This document shows positions 1 to 12,255 of a stretch of DNA of 64,000 bases, in pieces. This DNA is from Buxus sempervirens. Taxonomy: Eukaryota; Streptophyta; Magnoliopsida; Buxales; Buxaceae. Under the pieces are notes generated by a model. That model was not told the DNA's origin and searched no databases. It worked only from the letters and a program-made list of their open reading frames with translations. Position 1 is the first letter of the stretch; each line of letters starts with the position of its first letter. The DNA lies in NCBI GenBank assembly GCA_947561395.2, contig OX387190.1:21198858-21262857 (forward strand). Reading direction: 5' to 3'. The translations under genes were made by a program, and so were the position numbers.

Positions 1-313
1 CTAACCCTTACAACAACAACTAGATAACAATCATATTTTTGGGTTAAAGTGGTAAAAAGCCACTTAGAAAGTGGAATCTGCAGATTTAAGTAAAATCTCC
101 AAAAGCAACTCAAGTTTTAGGCTTCAAAACATGTATTCTTCTTGTTTAAATTTCAGATTTTAAATTTATTATAAATATTATATGTATCACAATAAGAATG
201 TTATCATTTATATTACCTAATTAAGCTTAGCTTTTTATACTAAATTGGATAAAAGACCTTAGTCATGCAATTTCTCACAGCTAATGAAATTGAATTTCTT
301 AATGAACTTATAA
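1..313. other. Flanking AT-rich intergenic DNA
   Basis: No gene, repeat or RNA is recognisable here. It is the host sequence into which the neighbouring Pack-MULE inserted. Confidence 0.6.
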
Positions 314-1424
314 TAAATTTTAGGGTTTTTTACAACAACACCCCCTGAGGTTTGGGTAATGGGCACGCGCTATCCCTGTGGTTTAAAACTGATCACTTGT
401 AACTCTTGAGTTTTATAAAACAGTCGATTTCTACCCCTACCATCAGTTGGAGAGCAACGGTGTAAAGTGTTAGATTTTTAAAGACCAAACTATCCCTCCT
501 TTCTTAACAGTGACCCGCCCCTTTCTCTCACAAAACCCTTCTCTCACAAAACCCCCCATTCAACGAACCCTTCTTCCTCCTCTCTTGTTATTGGTTTTGT
601 TTTTGGATTGGTCCCCTCCACAGATTCTCTCCTCAGAGAAAACAGAAGAGAGATTAGAACTGGTACACGAATTGAGATCAGCTACTGCTTCCAAGATGGA
701 GCAGGCCTTGGTGACACAAGGTGGAAGAGAAAATGGAGTGGTGTTATGTTGATGGAAATTCTGGATATCCTCTAGTAATAAGGATGCAGGATTCTGAAGG
801 GCTCCAGGGTTGAAATCATCCACGTTAATATCTAGGTTTCTAGATCTCCTGGAAGACCTGCTTCTACTTATTGTCTGGGGTTTGGGAATTTCAGCACCTC
901 TTGATCCTGTTGCCACTGTGACCTCATTGGTCTTTGGAGGTACTATCTCTTTAGCTCCAATTGGTTCTTTCACAACTACAATGTGCTGCTGCTGCTCCCT
1001 TGGCTTGCAATTCATGACATTGCTCTCCAGTTGGTCTCTGCTGTTAGGGGCATTAGTCCCTTGAGGAGCAGCTTTGTTGCTTCTTTCATCAGGCTTCTGC
1101 ATTAAACAGAAACTCCAGTAAAAACAGTGAAATTTCTACTTCTAAAGAAGAAAAGAGGAACCATTTATTCTGAAGAAGGCACTAGAATGAATGCTGTTGA
1201 TAACAGTGAACTCACCTGAGATTGAAAATCAGAGGGTTTCTTCATCAGAGCAATAGCGGCATCCCCGTTTTCTGTGTTCCTCTTTGCAGCCTTGTTACAG
1301 TTCTTCTGATCCTGAGATTTCAGTGCATTTTGTTCATTTCTGAGAGAATTGTTGTCAATGTCACTCAATGGGTGTCTTCTGTGAGGAGAGTGCTCTGCCT
1401 TTCTTGAAGAGTTTCGGCCGACAG

Positions 1425-2085
1425 ACGCTTGTTGATGAGAAGTATTGTCGTGCAACAAAATGAATTATTTAGAAATAAAAACAAACTGCAATGCGACGTC
1501 AATTTAGGATTTCATTTTGTTCTTTTTCCACTAATTGCGTAGTTTTAGGGCTCTGATTACAAGTGTAGTTAGTTGACCTATGTTTGCGAGTTTCGAAGCC
1601 ATGAATTATTTGATACATGGAGGAGGCTTCAGGAGAGACAGATTGTAATTTAAGGTGTTTCGAGTGTGGGTATTGAGGAGTGAGTCGGAACATGATTGAT
1701 TTCCCGCCGCTCCAACACAAGCCGGAAAGCAATGATGCCACTGCTGAATTTCAACGGGGATTGGAGGAGCTGATACGGGGTCATCTGGATGATTGCATGT
1801 CATTGGCTTCCTGTAGCTCCACTCGCGAGCAGGAGGACGATGACAATGAAGGTGATCAGCTTGTGCGCCGGAGACGACGATCAGATCTTGAAGGTGATGA
1901 TTTGGCAGAGTCTTCTGCTGCTCGGAGGCGTCATTCCTGTATACCGAGTAGATGGGCTGCCCGGCAGGCTCAGGAGATGTTCACGACTATTGAGAGGCGG
2001 AATCGTGAGTCTGAATTGATGGCTCTTGCGGGGTTGCATTGAGTCTCAATGTTTACGCTTGTTGATGAGAAGTATTGTCGTGCAA
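1425..2085. repeat. 31-bp direct repeat flanking the inner capture
   Basis: The 31 bases at 1425-1455 recur without change at 2055-2085; both start ACGCTTGTTGATGAG. They encode the same peptide of the outer captured gene (HDNTSHQQA, read on the minus strand). Removing one copy plus the 0.6 kb between them makes the outer frame continuous. This marks the exact insertion point of the RING-gene piece. Confidence 0.9.
1692..2042 (+). pseudogene. Captured 5' piece of a plant RING-type protein gene
   Basis: The frame opens with MIDFPPLQHKPE, continues through LEELIRGHLDDCMSLASCSS and a basic stretch, and closes with RWAARQAQEM and RRNRESELMALAGLH before a stop. From memory this matches the N-terminal part of large plant RING/U-box proteins in which that last motif continues into a serine-rich region. 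No RING domain is present, so only the N-terminal part was taken. The DNA just upstream (about 1461-1690) looks like its 5' leader. It lies opposite in strand to, and inside, the other captured gene, with a 31-bp direct repeat at both junctions. Confidence 0.65.
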
Positions 2086-2689
2086 AACTACTACTCTAGC
2101 ATTATTGGCAGGAGACAGAGATCGAGGTGAGGCCGCAGACCTGAGACCCGCCTCCCCATTTATCTTCGCAGATACCCTTTTGGATCCCGTTGCAGATTCT
2201 GTGATTCCAGCAGCAGAACTCTTGGTCTTGTTGGAAACAGAAGCAGGGACTGCAACCATCTTTCCAGGCCTAGATTTGTCGGAGACGGAGGTCGGAGCTT
2301 CAGATCTCCTACCGGGAGAGCGACTCAACCTTCTTCCACCACTTCCGCTTCTCCTCATCTCTTCTCCTGAAGCAGACGAAGCACGATCTCTATCGCCGGT
2401 AAGTCGTCTCCACTCGCCGGGTGACTGTCAAAGAGAGAAGGAGGAAGAAGGGTTCATGGAATGGGGGGTTTGGTGAGAGAAAGGGCGGGTCACTATTAAG
2501 AGAGGAGGGATAGTTTGGTCTTTAAAAATCTAATACTTTAACATCGATGCTCTCGAAGTGACGGTAGGGCAGAAATCGACTGTTTTATTAAACTCGAGAG
2601 TTATAAGTAATCAGTTTTAAACCACAGGAATAACGCGTGCCCATTACCCAAACCTCAGGGGCTGTTGCTATAAAAAACCCTAAATTTTA

Positions 2690-3173
2690 ATGAGACCCCT
2701 ACCCCTCCCGATACTACCCTAAATGTTGGTACTAAAAATGCATCATTTTCTATACACAAAAGCAAAAGAGCAAAAACTTTTGCTGTCAGGAAAGTTTTTA
2801 AAAATTCAAGAAGTAGAAGGGGTTGGACTTAAGGCAGTTTGTGTTCAGAGGAAACATGCTTTAGTTGTAAAAGTTCTAGTGGTACAAGACACTTAACAAA
2901 AAATATTTGTAGAAGTGTCTTCCTGAACATGATGGTAGAGACCTTAGGAAGACCCAAATTTCTACTAGTAGGTCTAATATCGTTAAATTTTCTTTTTGCC
3001 AACTAGAAGATAGAGAAGTACTAATAAAATGGTTAATTCAAGATGAATTATCTTTAGATAAATAGAAAGTTGAAGATTTAATCAAATGATAATTGGAACT
3101 TTAAAACCACAATACATATTTTTTATGCAACTCTCTTAGGAATGCTTCCTTAGATTAATGAGAAGATTATAAT
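2690..3173. other. Intergenic, nothing recognised
   Basis: AT-rich sequence with no convincing reading frame or repeat. It may be decayed Ty3 element internal DNA, because integrase-like coding begins immediately after it. Confidence 0.4.
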
Positions 3174-3531
3174 AATCAGAGACAAACTGAAGGTAACTCA
3201 GAGCCGGCAGAAGAGCCATGTTGATAAAAGGATGAAGTTAGAGTTCAATGTGGGGGATTTTGTATTTCTGATGGTGTCTCCTATGAAAAATGTTTCCAGG
3301 GTTAGTAAGAGAAACTGGCACCAAGATACATCAAGCCCCATGAAATTTGTGGAAAGAATTAGAGCAGTGGCTTATAGATTAGCCTTACCATCTCAATTGT
3401 CTATATTTCATGATGTTTTCCATGTATCAATGCTTAGGCAGCATGAACACAACCTTGACAAATTAGGATGTCCTAGGAACAAGAATCTAAAACTCAGAGA
3501 TTGTATCCATAGAAGAATAGGTATGTTTTAA
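3174..3531 (+). pseudogene. Ty3/gypsy integrase C-terminal relic
   Basis: The translation contains KSHVDKRMKLEFNVGDFVFL, SPMKFVERIRAVAYRLALP and IFHDVFHVSMLRQHE. This is the GPY-type C-terminal part of a plant Ty3/gypsy integrase, in which a VGDxVFL motif is followed by VAYRLALP and HxVFHVSML. The normal glycine-rich GPF/GPY core is damaged, and no RT, RNase H or catalytic integrase core precedes it. It is a decayed end of an old element. A purine-rich tract and a TGTAAC LTR-like start follow at about 3555-3570. Confidence 0.75.
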
Positions 3532-3566
3532 ATTTCCAAGATGAAATTTATTTAAGGAGGGTCAAA

Positions 3567-4080
3567 TGTAACCACCCTAATCCAAACCTTGACTTTGACT
3601 CGGGTAAAACCATATACCAATCAAAAGTAGGAGACAGAAGTCTTAGGTTTTCTCACTTTTCACTGGTTGAGTGTAGGATTAACCCTTCATGAGCATATAC
3701 AGGATTAACCTATCAATAATCAACAATTGAAAGGCTATGGTCACATGAAAGAGAGAATTCCAGTTGCTTAGACACTTCTTCAAAGAGTTCTGAAGTCATG
3801 AAGTCAATTTACCATTCATCTCTGTTCAGCCATCTACAACCCCTTTTGTATATTCATATTGCTTGTAAAATTAACTTTTGCTGAAAAAGATATTAAGTTA
3901 TTCTGCTTGAATCAACTCTCCTTCTCCTTGTATTATGATAACAGTACCAGTCCATTTATCAGTCCCATTTTAACTGGTTCACACCTGGTTTTAACCTAGT
4001 CATATAAGTTCTGATAAGGTTCACACAGTTCTGATTAGGTTTGAAATAAACCAATGGGATGTCAAGTTCATGGTTCAACC
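3567..4080 (+). mobile_element. Possible 3' LTR remnant of the Ty3 relic
   Basis: Immediately after the integrase relic there is a purine tract (AAGGAGGGTCAAA) and then TGTAACCACCCTAATCC, the expected order of polypurine tract and LTR start. No second LTR or end point can be seen, so the right border is a guess. The rest, up to the poly-C tract, has no feature I recognise. Confidence 0.35.
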
Positions 4081-4451
4081 AGCCGGTTTGGACAAAGGTT
4101 CACTCTTAATTAAAAATCAAAGGAAAGAGAGTTGAGAAAAGAAGGCAATGGTCCCCAAAGGAAATGAGCAAAGCAAGGAGAAGGTTCCTGGAAAGCCTGT
4201 TGGCACACGTGTGGCATAATCATGTGAAGCAACAAGGCAACTTCCAAGCAATCATTCACTCTCATTACCAAAAAAAAAAAAAAGCAATCATTCACCCCAT
4301 GTATCTTAGATCCCTCACAGAAGCCCAAGCTTTTACAACTTGATAATAGAATGTGTAAATTCAATCACATTTTCGAAGTAAAGCATGTGGTGGGTCACTT
4401 TGCTCATGACTTCCATGCGAGGAAGGGCCCAACAATCCCACCACACCCCCC

Positions 4452-4452
<1 letters not shown>

Positions 4453-4508
<56 letters not shown>
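4453..4508. repeat. Poly-C homopolymer of 56 bases
   Basis: An uninterrupted run of C, preceded by shorter C runs from about 4445. It lies about 210 bp upstream of the auxin carrier start codon, in its likely promoter or 5' leader. The length may be an assembly estimate. Confidence 0.9.
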
Positions 4509-4718
4509 ACAAGCCAAACTGCTAAAGAAATGTTAAAAGGAAGAGGAATGCAAGAAGAAGGAGAAGCAGCAGCAGAGGAAGAGGGGCTACTGCTAAAGAA
4601 ATAAAGGAAGAGGAGTGCAAGAAGCAGAAGAAGAGCTGCTCTTCTTCTGTTTGTTTGTGGTCTCTAGACTAGACCCTTTTTAGTTCTTAATTTATCTCAG
4701 CACAAGTGATTCTTAACA

Positions 4719-7000
4719 ATGGCGTCGGAGAAAGTTGAGACTGTAATTGCAGGGAACTACGTCGAGATGGAGACCGAAAACAGCAACTCTAAGGGCACTA
4801 AGAGCAAGTTATCGAAGTACTTTTGGCATGGCGGTTCCGTGTATGATGCGTGGTTTAGTTGTGCTTCGAATCAGGTACTTGCAACGATGATCATTGATTA
4901 TGTTTATTACTGTTTCATAAGAATGTAACAGATGATAATGATACAATTTTTTTCTCTTTTGAACTTTTTTGTTGTTGTTAATTTATTGTGTAGGTTGCTC
5001 AAGTGCTTCTCACATTACCTTATTCATTTTCTCAACTGGGGATGCTATCTGGAATTATTTTCCAACTCTTTTATGGGTTGATGGGAAGCTGGACTGCTTA
5101 CCTTATTAGTGTACTTTATGTTGAGTATCGTACTAGAAAGGAGAGAGAAAAGGTGGATTTCAGGAACCATGTAATTCAGGTACTATACACCCTTAGATCT
5201 CTCTCTCTCTCTCGACCCATCAATTATCTTGAATTCATTATCTTGATATAATGCAGTGGTTTGAGGTACTGGATGGACTACTGGGGAAACACTGGAGGAA
5301 TATAGGCTTGTTTTTCAACTGCACTTTCCTTCTCTTTGGATCTGTAATTCAGCTAATTGCCTGTGCAAGGTACTATGAGAAAAAAAAATCAAAGCAACAC
5401 AAAATAAAGCAATTAATTATTATTGATAATTTAAGCTATTGTTTCTATTTGTGTATAAACAGTGTGTAGAGAGTGACTTTTCTCATATATATCATCCATG
5501 GATGTTGCAGTAACATTTACTACATAAACGACAATCTCGACAAGAGAACTTGGACATACATCTTCGGCGCCTGTTGTGCACTGACCGTTTTCATCCCGTC
5601 GTTTCACAATTACAGAATTTGGTCCTTCCTAGGCCTCTTGATGACAACTTACACAGCATGGTATCTCACCATTGCTTCCCTCATCAATGGCCAGGTAGAC
5701 TTGCTTATGTGATTTATCATTTCATCTTGGTTTCGAGTAATTTTCTACTTAACTTATGAATTTTCTTTGTTTCTTCATCTGGGGTGTCTCAAGATTGAAG
5801 GAGTAAAGCACACAGCACCATCAAAAATGGTTCTCTACTTTACCGGAGCAACCAACATTCTATACACCTTTGGTGGACATGCTGTCACAGTGTGAGAATA
5901 TCACTTTTGGAAATTTCATCTTTATACAATGCTTATCATACATCTATCTCATAAATATGTGCACATATAGATAATATAAACACTAATGTGCCTCAGTTGA
6001 ATATTGGGGATTTAATTACCACAGGGAGATAATGCATGCAATGTGGAAGCCACAGAAGTTCAAGCTGATATACTTGTTTGCAACACTCTATGTGCTGACC
6101 TTGACTCTACCATCAGCTATTGCAGTTTACTGGGCTTTTGGGGACATACTCCTTGACCATTCCAATGCTTTATCTTTGATCCCAAGATCTGGCTTCAGAG
6201 ACATTGCTGTTATTCTCATGCTCATTCATCAGGTGACCAAACATCTGTTCACTGAACTGAATGGCTTCATTAGTTCATTTAAGTAATGATCAAAGATGTT
6301 CTAGGCTAAATAAATTCATATCATTTCATTCTCCATGGTGCAGTTCATTACATTCGGATTCGCCTGCACTCCTTTGTATTTTGTGTGGGAGAAGCTCATA
6401 GGGATGCACGACGAGAAGAGCATATGCAAGAGAGCTCTGGCTAGACTTCCAGTGGTGATACCAATATGGTTCTTGGCAATTATCTTCCCCTTCTTCGGAC
6501 CGATCAACTCCGCAGTTGGATCTCTCCTTGTTAGCTTCACTGTCTACATTATCCCAGCTTTAGCCCACATGATAACCTTTGGTTCGGCTTCGGCAAGAGA
6601 GGTTAAGCTTCTCAGTCCTCAGTAAACCTTTTTTGTTACCAATTCACTAAGCTAATGTTCAGCAGGGATGCTAGTTAGGACCCTTCACCATCTTCATCAT
6701 GAAAGGAGGTCTGAAACTTTTGAATTCATTGTTGGTTATATAGATTTATATGATACCTAATAGTTTATTTTTCTTTCCTTTTTTGGCCCCCTCTCTGTTT
6801 TACAGAATGCAATTGACAGACCCCCATCATTCCTAGGAGGATGGGCAGGAGCATACTCCATGAACACCTTTGTGGTGGGATGGGTTTTAGTTGTGGGGTT
6901 TGGGTTTGGAGGATGGGCAAGCATGCTCAACTTCATTCATCAGGTGGATACATTTGGGGTCTTCACTAAATGCTATCAGTGTCCCAAACAGAAGTCATAG
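4719..7000 (+). CDS. Auxin influx carrier, AUX1/LAX family (LAX2-like)
   Basis: Proton-coupled auxin uptake carrier of the plasma membrane (amino acid/auxin permease family, about ten to eleven membrane segments). There are eight exons: 4719-4874, 4994-5179, 5257-5369, 5511-5694, 5794-5891, 6025-6232, 6344-6601 and 6806-7000, all with GT-AG introns. The joined frame is 465 codons plus stop, in the family range. Conserved stretches include HGGSVYDAWFSCASNQ, QVLLTLPYSFSQLGMLSG, WFEVLDGLLGKHWRNIGL, NDNLDKRTWTYIFGACCA, ILYTFGGHAVTVEIMHAMW and WASMLNFIHQVDTFGVFTKC. The first ATG is in the right place for the family. The protein ends right after CYQCP, so the usual proline/histidine-rich tail is shorter. 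The N-terminal ETVIAGNYVEME resembles LAX2-type members; the exact paralogue is uncertain. No disabling change is seen. Confidence 0.95.
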
Positions 7001-9577
7001 ATTTACTTTCTACATATAAAGAAAGTTGAATATAGTGTGTAAAGGACTATCTCCTGTAAATTTTTAGTTAACTAATCCTCTTAAGATGTGTAATTCCCTT
7101 TGCTTCTGTGGGATTTTCTCAACCTTATCCATCCTTGTACCAACGGGCTAAATGCTTTAGCTTTATCATGAGCTATATCTACAGCTTAATTGGATATTTC
7201 TTGGTGCTGCAATACATTTTTCCAATTGTGACGTTTTCGTCGCTTCCTTTTGGCTTTGCTTATCGACAAAAAAAGAAAAAAGAAAAAAGAAAAAAATGAA
7301 AGTAGGATTGTGAATTTGGGTATCTAACTAACAACCAAAGTAGCCAACAAGAAACCTTCAATAATCAATATTTTTTTTTAGTGATAACCTTCAATAATCA
7401 AGTTTATCATTAGAATGCGCATGCTTTAACTAATTGACTGATTAGAGGTTTATGACTCCCTCTGTTCTGATTTTACCAAATGTTTAGATGAAAATATCAC
7501 CATTTTGAGAGGATATGGGCCAAGATATGGCCCACAAATTAGTCAATCCAGGTTGATTTTATGGTGGGTCAGAGAACAGCAGTAAAGGTCCATATCCATG
7601 GCTTGGTAGGCTTGTGGTGACATTTGATCTTGATTCTTGATGATTAAAGTAACTTTCACCCCTTAAAAAATATATGAAAGATCAAAAGATATAAAAGCCA
7701 ACACTCATCCACCTTCTTACCCCTTGCTATCTTCCCCTCCTTACAGCTCTAAAGCCTGCAAGTAGAAAGCAAACTTCCCCTTCAACACCTAATCCAAATT
7801 GATTCTGCAAGGAAACATGAGGAAGAGAAATTCATTTCAGGAGAAATGATTACATATGCAGCAATAAAGAGACAGTATGATCTGAAACATATCTTAAACA
7901 GTATAATGCATCCAAGGATGTTGAAACCAACATATCCAGCTTCGAATGGGGACATCACATCTGTCTTCATGGGGCAACACCAACATTCCCTTAGAATTTA
8001 TCAACCAAGATGAGAACTGTCTGTTGACTGTCTTGTGTCTCATATTATTTTACACCATTATCAATGAATCCACCCATCTCAAGGAGGAAAAAATGAAAAA
8101 GGTTATTTTGACCAGCCATTGATTTTCAAAGTTAAATGGGACCCCTGTTTGTTATAGAAATTTTTGGGTACTGCAATCTGATATGACACTTCATGATCCC
8201 CTGTTATATTCAATGAATAAACACCATGGAATGATTATAACCATTGATTATGCATTAGATTTTTCAAGATGAACAAAAATTGATCAGATGGTGTGGATTA
8301 TCTGATAGCAGCTCTAGTACTGGGGCAAACCATTACAGAAAGGTTACACCATAGTTTCTCCTCTTAAGATATACTATACTATGTTAGTGTTGTCATGTGT
8401 ATATAATCATGCATCATTCCAACTACTTCACAACATACATGAATTGTTACAGGTTACAACCCTCAGTGTCTGATTGGTTGGCTTTTAATCTTTCAACTCA
8501 ATTCTGTGTTTCCATTCATGTTGTTGGTTTATGAACTTCGGAATCAAATCTATAGGAGGGCCTTGGAAATCAACCCTGCTACCCATTGATAGACACATAC
8601 TTTCCAAAAGATTCAAGATCATTTGATGTGAAACAAAAGGGTGGCTTCACATGCTTGGCACTTGATACTTAACTAGCAAGTAACATGCTATATTTCCTTT
8701 AAGTGAGACTTGAATCAGACCTTTTAACAGCAACACTCACAAAAAGCTATTCCAATTCTCAAAATAAAGTGCAGTCATCATTTTTTTCCATCTTTCCTTT
8801 TTCTTCTCCTGTTCTTCTCTGTGGCTACTTAAGAATCTAGAAAAGATGGATCTAGTGGGAAAAGGGCGAGATATGACTTCAGATGATGAAGGTTTTAGAA
8901 GATGTTTGGTAACATGTCACAGCAGCGAGTTCCATCAGTTCAACCAGAAAACCAACTGATCTAAACCAATAGCATACCTCTGATTCATATACTTTTAATC
9001 TGAATTTAGGTTAGATTGGATTGTTCGACTTATGGGTTCAAGATGTTAGCTCCGAATTGGATTGTTTTATTTTAGGTTGATTTCGAGACTAATCTCAGTT
9101 TGATTTTGGGTTACTGTCAAACCAAACAAAACTCAACCGAGGTGCACCTCTTGCTTGTACCGTTTGTTCAAATAGGCTATAATAGTTATAATTTGCAGAA
9201 AAGATGTAAAATGGATAAAGGCTTATCCTTTGGATTAATAGGTTCCCTTCTGCACGTCCATGTCTTTTGTTTATGATTGTCTTTTAATCTCTTCATAGGC
9301 TTGAGCGTATCCAAATGCCTTTCTATTTGGAAATTTAGAGTCTCGCCATATTTGATGATTTGTTTCTACCCATCTGCCACTCTGAGTTTTAACCCAGCTA
9401 GAGCTTAAAGATCCTTGCAATATGATGAACCTAACCAGTTCACTTACTGAAGAGCCTACACATTGACAGTCCTAAAGAGCAAACCATCTTGAGTTTGAAG
9501 GGGATGGTTACAATTACAAGCAGTGAAACAACATATTTGTACTGAGCTTCTGCAATATTCTGATTTAGTAGATTTTG
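7001..9577. other. Intergenic, including 3' flank of the auxin carrier
   Basis: The first few hundred bases are the likely 3' untranslated region. Beyond that I see AT-rich DNA with purine runs near 7267-7297 and no gene-like frame. Short frames here lack codon bias and family resemblance. Confidence 0.5.
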
Positions 9578-9585
9578 GTTGTGAT

Positions 9586-9854
9586 CAAGTTTTACCATTT
9601 TGGTGCCACTAGGCACGCCGTGTTGGAAAAATCGATAACACAAATATTGGGGGGTTTTTTTTTATTTTGGAAAATTTTCACTTAATTTGGACGAAATTTC
9701 ACCAATTTAGATAGATAAAATATTTTTTTTTCAAAAAATGTAGCTCAACACGCTGCCCTGTTTTGCCGGTACGCCACTAAAAATCACCAAAAATACAAAT
9801 CGCCAATTTTTTTTCAGCGAAACGTGCCACTAGGGATTTTTTAGCAAAATTTCA
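9586..9854. mobile_element. Small TIR element (MITE), same family as the one at 63330
   Basis: A 269-bp block starts CAAGTTTTACCATTTTGGTGCC and ends with an inverse-type sequence (AGCAAAATTTCA). It is flanked by near-identical 8-bp repeats GTTGTGAT (9578-9585) and GTTGTGAC (9855-9862). The first 20 bases resemble the start of the element at 63330, and both contain GCGAAA and GTGCC motifs. The 8-bp duplication suggests a hAT-type origin. There is no coding capacity. Confidence 0.5.
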
Positions 9855-9862
9855 GTTGTGAC

Positions 9863-12246
9863 AATAGAACTAGGGGAAGATCAGAATCACAAAAGGAAGC
9901 TACATAATGGGATTAGAGTATAGCTGACCAAAGATGCATTACTAAAAGTGGTGACCAAAAGCTCAAAAGGGAGTTACCAAGATATGTTAATCGAAGGGAA
10001 AAGACGAGAATTCCTCAGATTTATCATCAGAGTGTGATTCCAGATAGTTGCTTAAATTAAGATAATCCATGCCTCTTGACTTCTTTTGCTCTTCCCAGCA
10101 ATTATTATTTAATGTGACCCCTACAAAGAATCAAGTTGAATCTAAGCACCAGAAATTCAATATGCTGAGACAGGAAATTAGTTCATTTGAGAAACCTAAA
10201 GTAGACCATCTATCATGGGCAACCGCAGAATTAAGAGTGCCAATTACTGCATAACAATCATATTGAAAATGTAACAGAAGATGAAAGTCATAACATCTAG
10301 TATTCTCTTAGTACAATAGTCAGGGCACCTGCAAACGAACAATTGAAAAAGCATCCAACTTGTCATGGAAAATAGACGCATGAACATAGAAGCTGGGAGT
10401 AAGAAAAATGTCTACCAGCATTCACTAAGCATTCATCTGTTGTAATATAAATGACATAAGATCAGAACAAGCATAAAGTCAGCCTTGGATCTCCCAAATT
10501 TAGACTTGAGAATGATGATTGTCTTCCTTAATTGCAGCCACAAGGATACAAGGTAGCAATTTTCTCCCAACAAAAGCTTGTCAACATGCCCTACCAATTG
10601 CAATGGGATACAAGATTCAAATTCAAAGCTACTTAACCCTAGCATCCTTTGATCATAAAAATAAGTCCTACAAGGAAAGTTTATTATCTGCCTTAAAAAC
10701 AACAACAATAACAAAATGCTTATCCTAACTAGTTGAGGCTAGCAATATGAATCATGTTCAATGAATCTGTCAAAAACCATATTTTCAATCGAATTATAAG
10801 CATTTAGATCAATTCTGAACCCCGTCCAGGTTCTTTTGGCCTTCCTCTCACAATCTAAAATCCTTCAATGAGTACACTATCACATCTTCATACAACTGCC
10901 TCCTTAGGTTTTCACTCATGCCCAGTCACCCAGGCCTTCTTTGCCTAATTTCTTCCATCTTATATCTCCTATTTGTGCAACATTTAGACACTCTTATAAC
11001 TAGTTACTACTGTCTATAATGGAAAATCTCAAATTTTCGGATTAAAAAATTCAGCAAAAATTGAGGGGAAGGGAAGAAAAACAAAACTCTTTGCAGTTGT
11101 AAACATTTCCAAATTGAACTAAAGAATTCGCAGATTAGAAACTTCAAAAGTTTTCAGATTAGAAAAATCAGAAGAAGATATCAAGCGCTACATTTCAATC
11201 ACTATGATGAAAGGATGGAGAGCCCAGGAATGAAAGAACACCCCCAACTCCTGGGAAGGTCAATTTCTGTTCCGAAATTTTAGCCAGAAGAAAAAAATAT
11301 GGACTCATGATTGATAAATTCAGTTGTGCACTATTCAGAGACACACTTCTCAGTCGAAACATAGCAATCAAAACCCAAGTACTGCAGCAAGTAAGACCAG
11401 ACCTTCCAGGTTTTTATTTTTGTGTTCAATCTCTCAAAACCAAATTATAAAAGCAGACAAAAAATCAAACTTCCATATTATACAGCTTCAAACATTATTC
11501 AAACATCAAACAAGTTATAGTTGAATGAAAAATAATGCAAGACAATATTTTCACCAGAAGGGGATAGGTGTGGATGACAATGAGGTGTATATACAAGAAA
11601 CAGACACCAAAATAATTCAAGAAAACACACAAAGAGGGGTGATAAGAAGCAGTCTCGAACTCAAAATTTCATTAGATATGTGTTTCATGTGCATTTCTCA
11701 AATGTTTGACCACACCTCCCTAGGTTACCCTCTAATACTTACACTTCCCACCAATTAACTTTTACTGGGGATATTGTTTGACACTCCACCTCACTCAGAA
11801 ACATGTTTTCCTGTACGTGTAGTTTTTTCTGTCCAGTGAACCAATGAAGAAGTACATTTTCAGTCCTGTTATTTATATTATTACCTAAGAACTCAACCTG
11901 GACTGTGTAAGAACTGGAACTTATCTAGAAACCCAGATGTAGCAAGTCAATGAAGTCATATCTAATAAAGTCACAGCATTAAAGAAAAATATATGCACCC
12001 ACGGATTCAAAATTCAAAATCGATGCAAGACCAGTAAATTTTTTCCGCTAATTTTTCATCAAAACAAATTCCCCATTCTCTGAATGATCATGGTGTCTTA
12101 TACTTCTTTGCTAGAAATTCTTTAGTTGTTACTTTATGTAGCAACACTCCAAACAGCATCAGCTGTTGAGGCAGGGAACTCAAATGTGGAAGGTAATTTG
12201 GAAAGCCTCAGCACATGTACTATGAATCGACCCCAAAAAATAAACA
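9863..12246. other. Intergenic, nothing recognised
   Basis: AT-rich, with scattered short frames that have no family resemblance. No RNA gene or clear repeat was found by eye. Confidence 0.5.
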
Positions 12247-12255
12247 TTAAAATTT

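Larger units (their letters stand above)
620..2434 (-). pseudogene. Captured fragment of an At1g65710-like gene (unknown function)
   Basis: The reading frame on the minus strand runs from about 2434 to 2055, resumes at 1455 down to 1216, is interrupted by an intact-looking GT-AG intron (about 1215-1099), and continues to about 620. Recognisable stretches are RRLSRSPGRRSE near the start, RRSRNLDIN in the middle, and LLLEDIQNFHQ followed by PPCVTKACSILEAVADLN near the end. I recall these as features of the Arabidopsis At1g65710-like family, whose function is unknown to me. The start and end of the parent gene are missing, and a 0.6-kb block of another gene is wedged into the coding sequence between 1455 and 2055. 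It lies wholly inside the Pack-MULE, so it is a captured copy. Whether it is transcribed cannot be told from sequence. Confidence 0.7.
323..2680. mobile_element. Pack-MULE (Mutator-like element with captured gene pieces)
   Basis: The element is bounded by long terminal inverted repeats, about 323-577 and 2441-2680. These pair almost continuously, beginning GGGTTTTTTA and including the shared stretch CCTGAGGTTTGGGTAATGGG. A perfect 9-bp target-site duplication TAAATTTTA lies outside them at 314-322 and 2681-2689. There is no transposase, so it is non-autonomous. The interior holds parts of two unrelated plant genes with exon and intron structure kept, which means capture at the DNA level. Long TIRs, a 9-bp duplication and gene fragments together are the Pack-MULE signature. 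Confidence 0.9.

Noticed and set aside
4351..4536. Proline-rich open frame
   Set aside because: Produced only by the poly-C tract.
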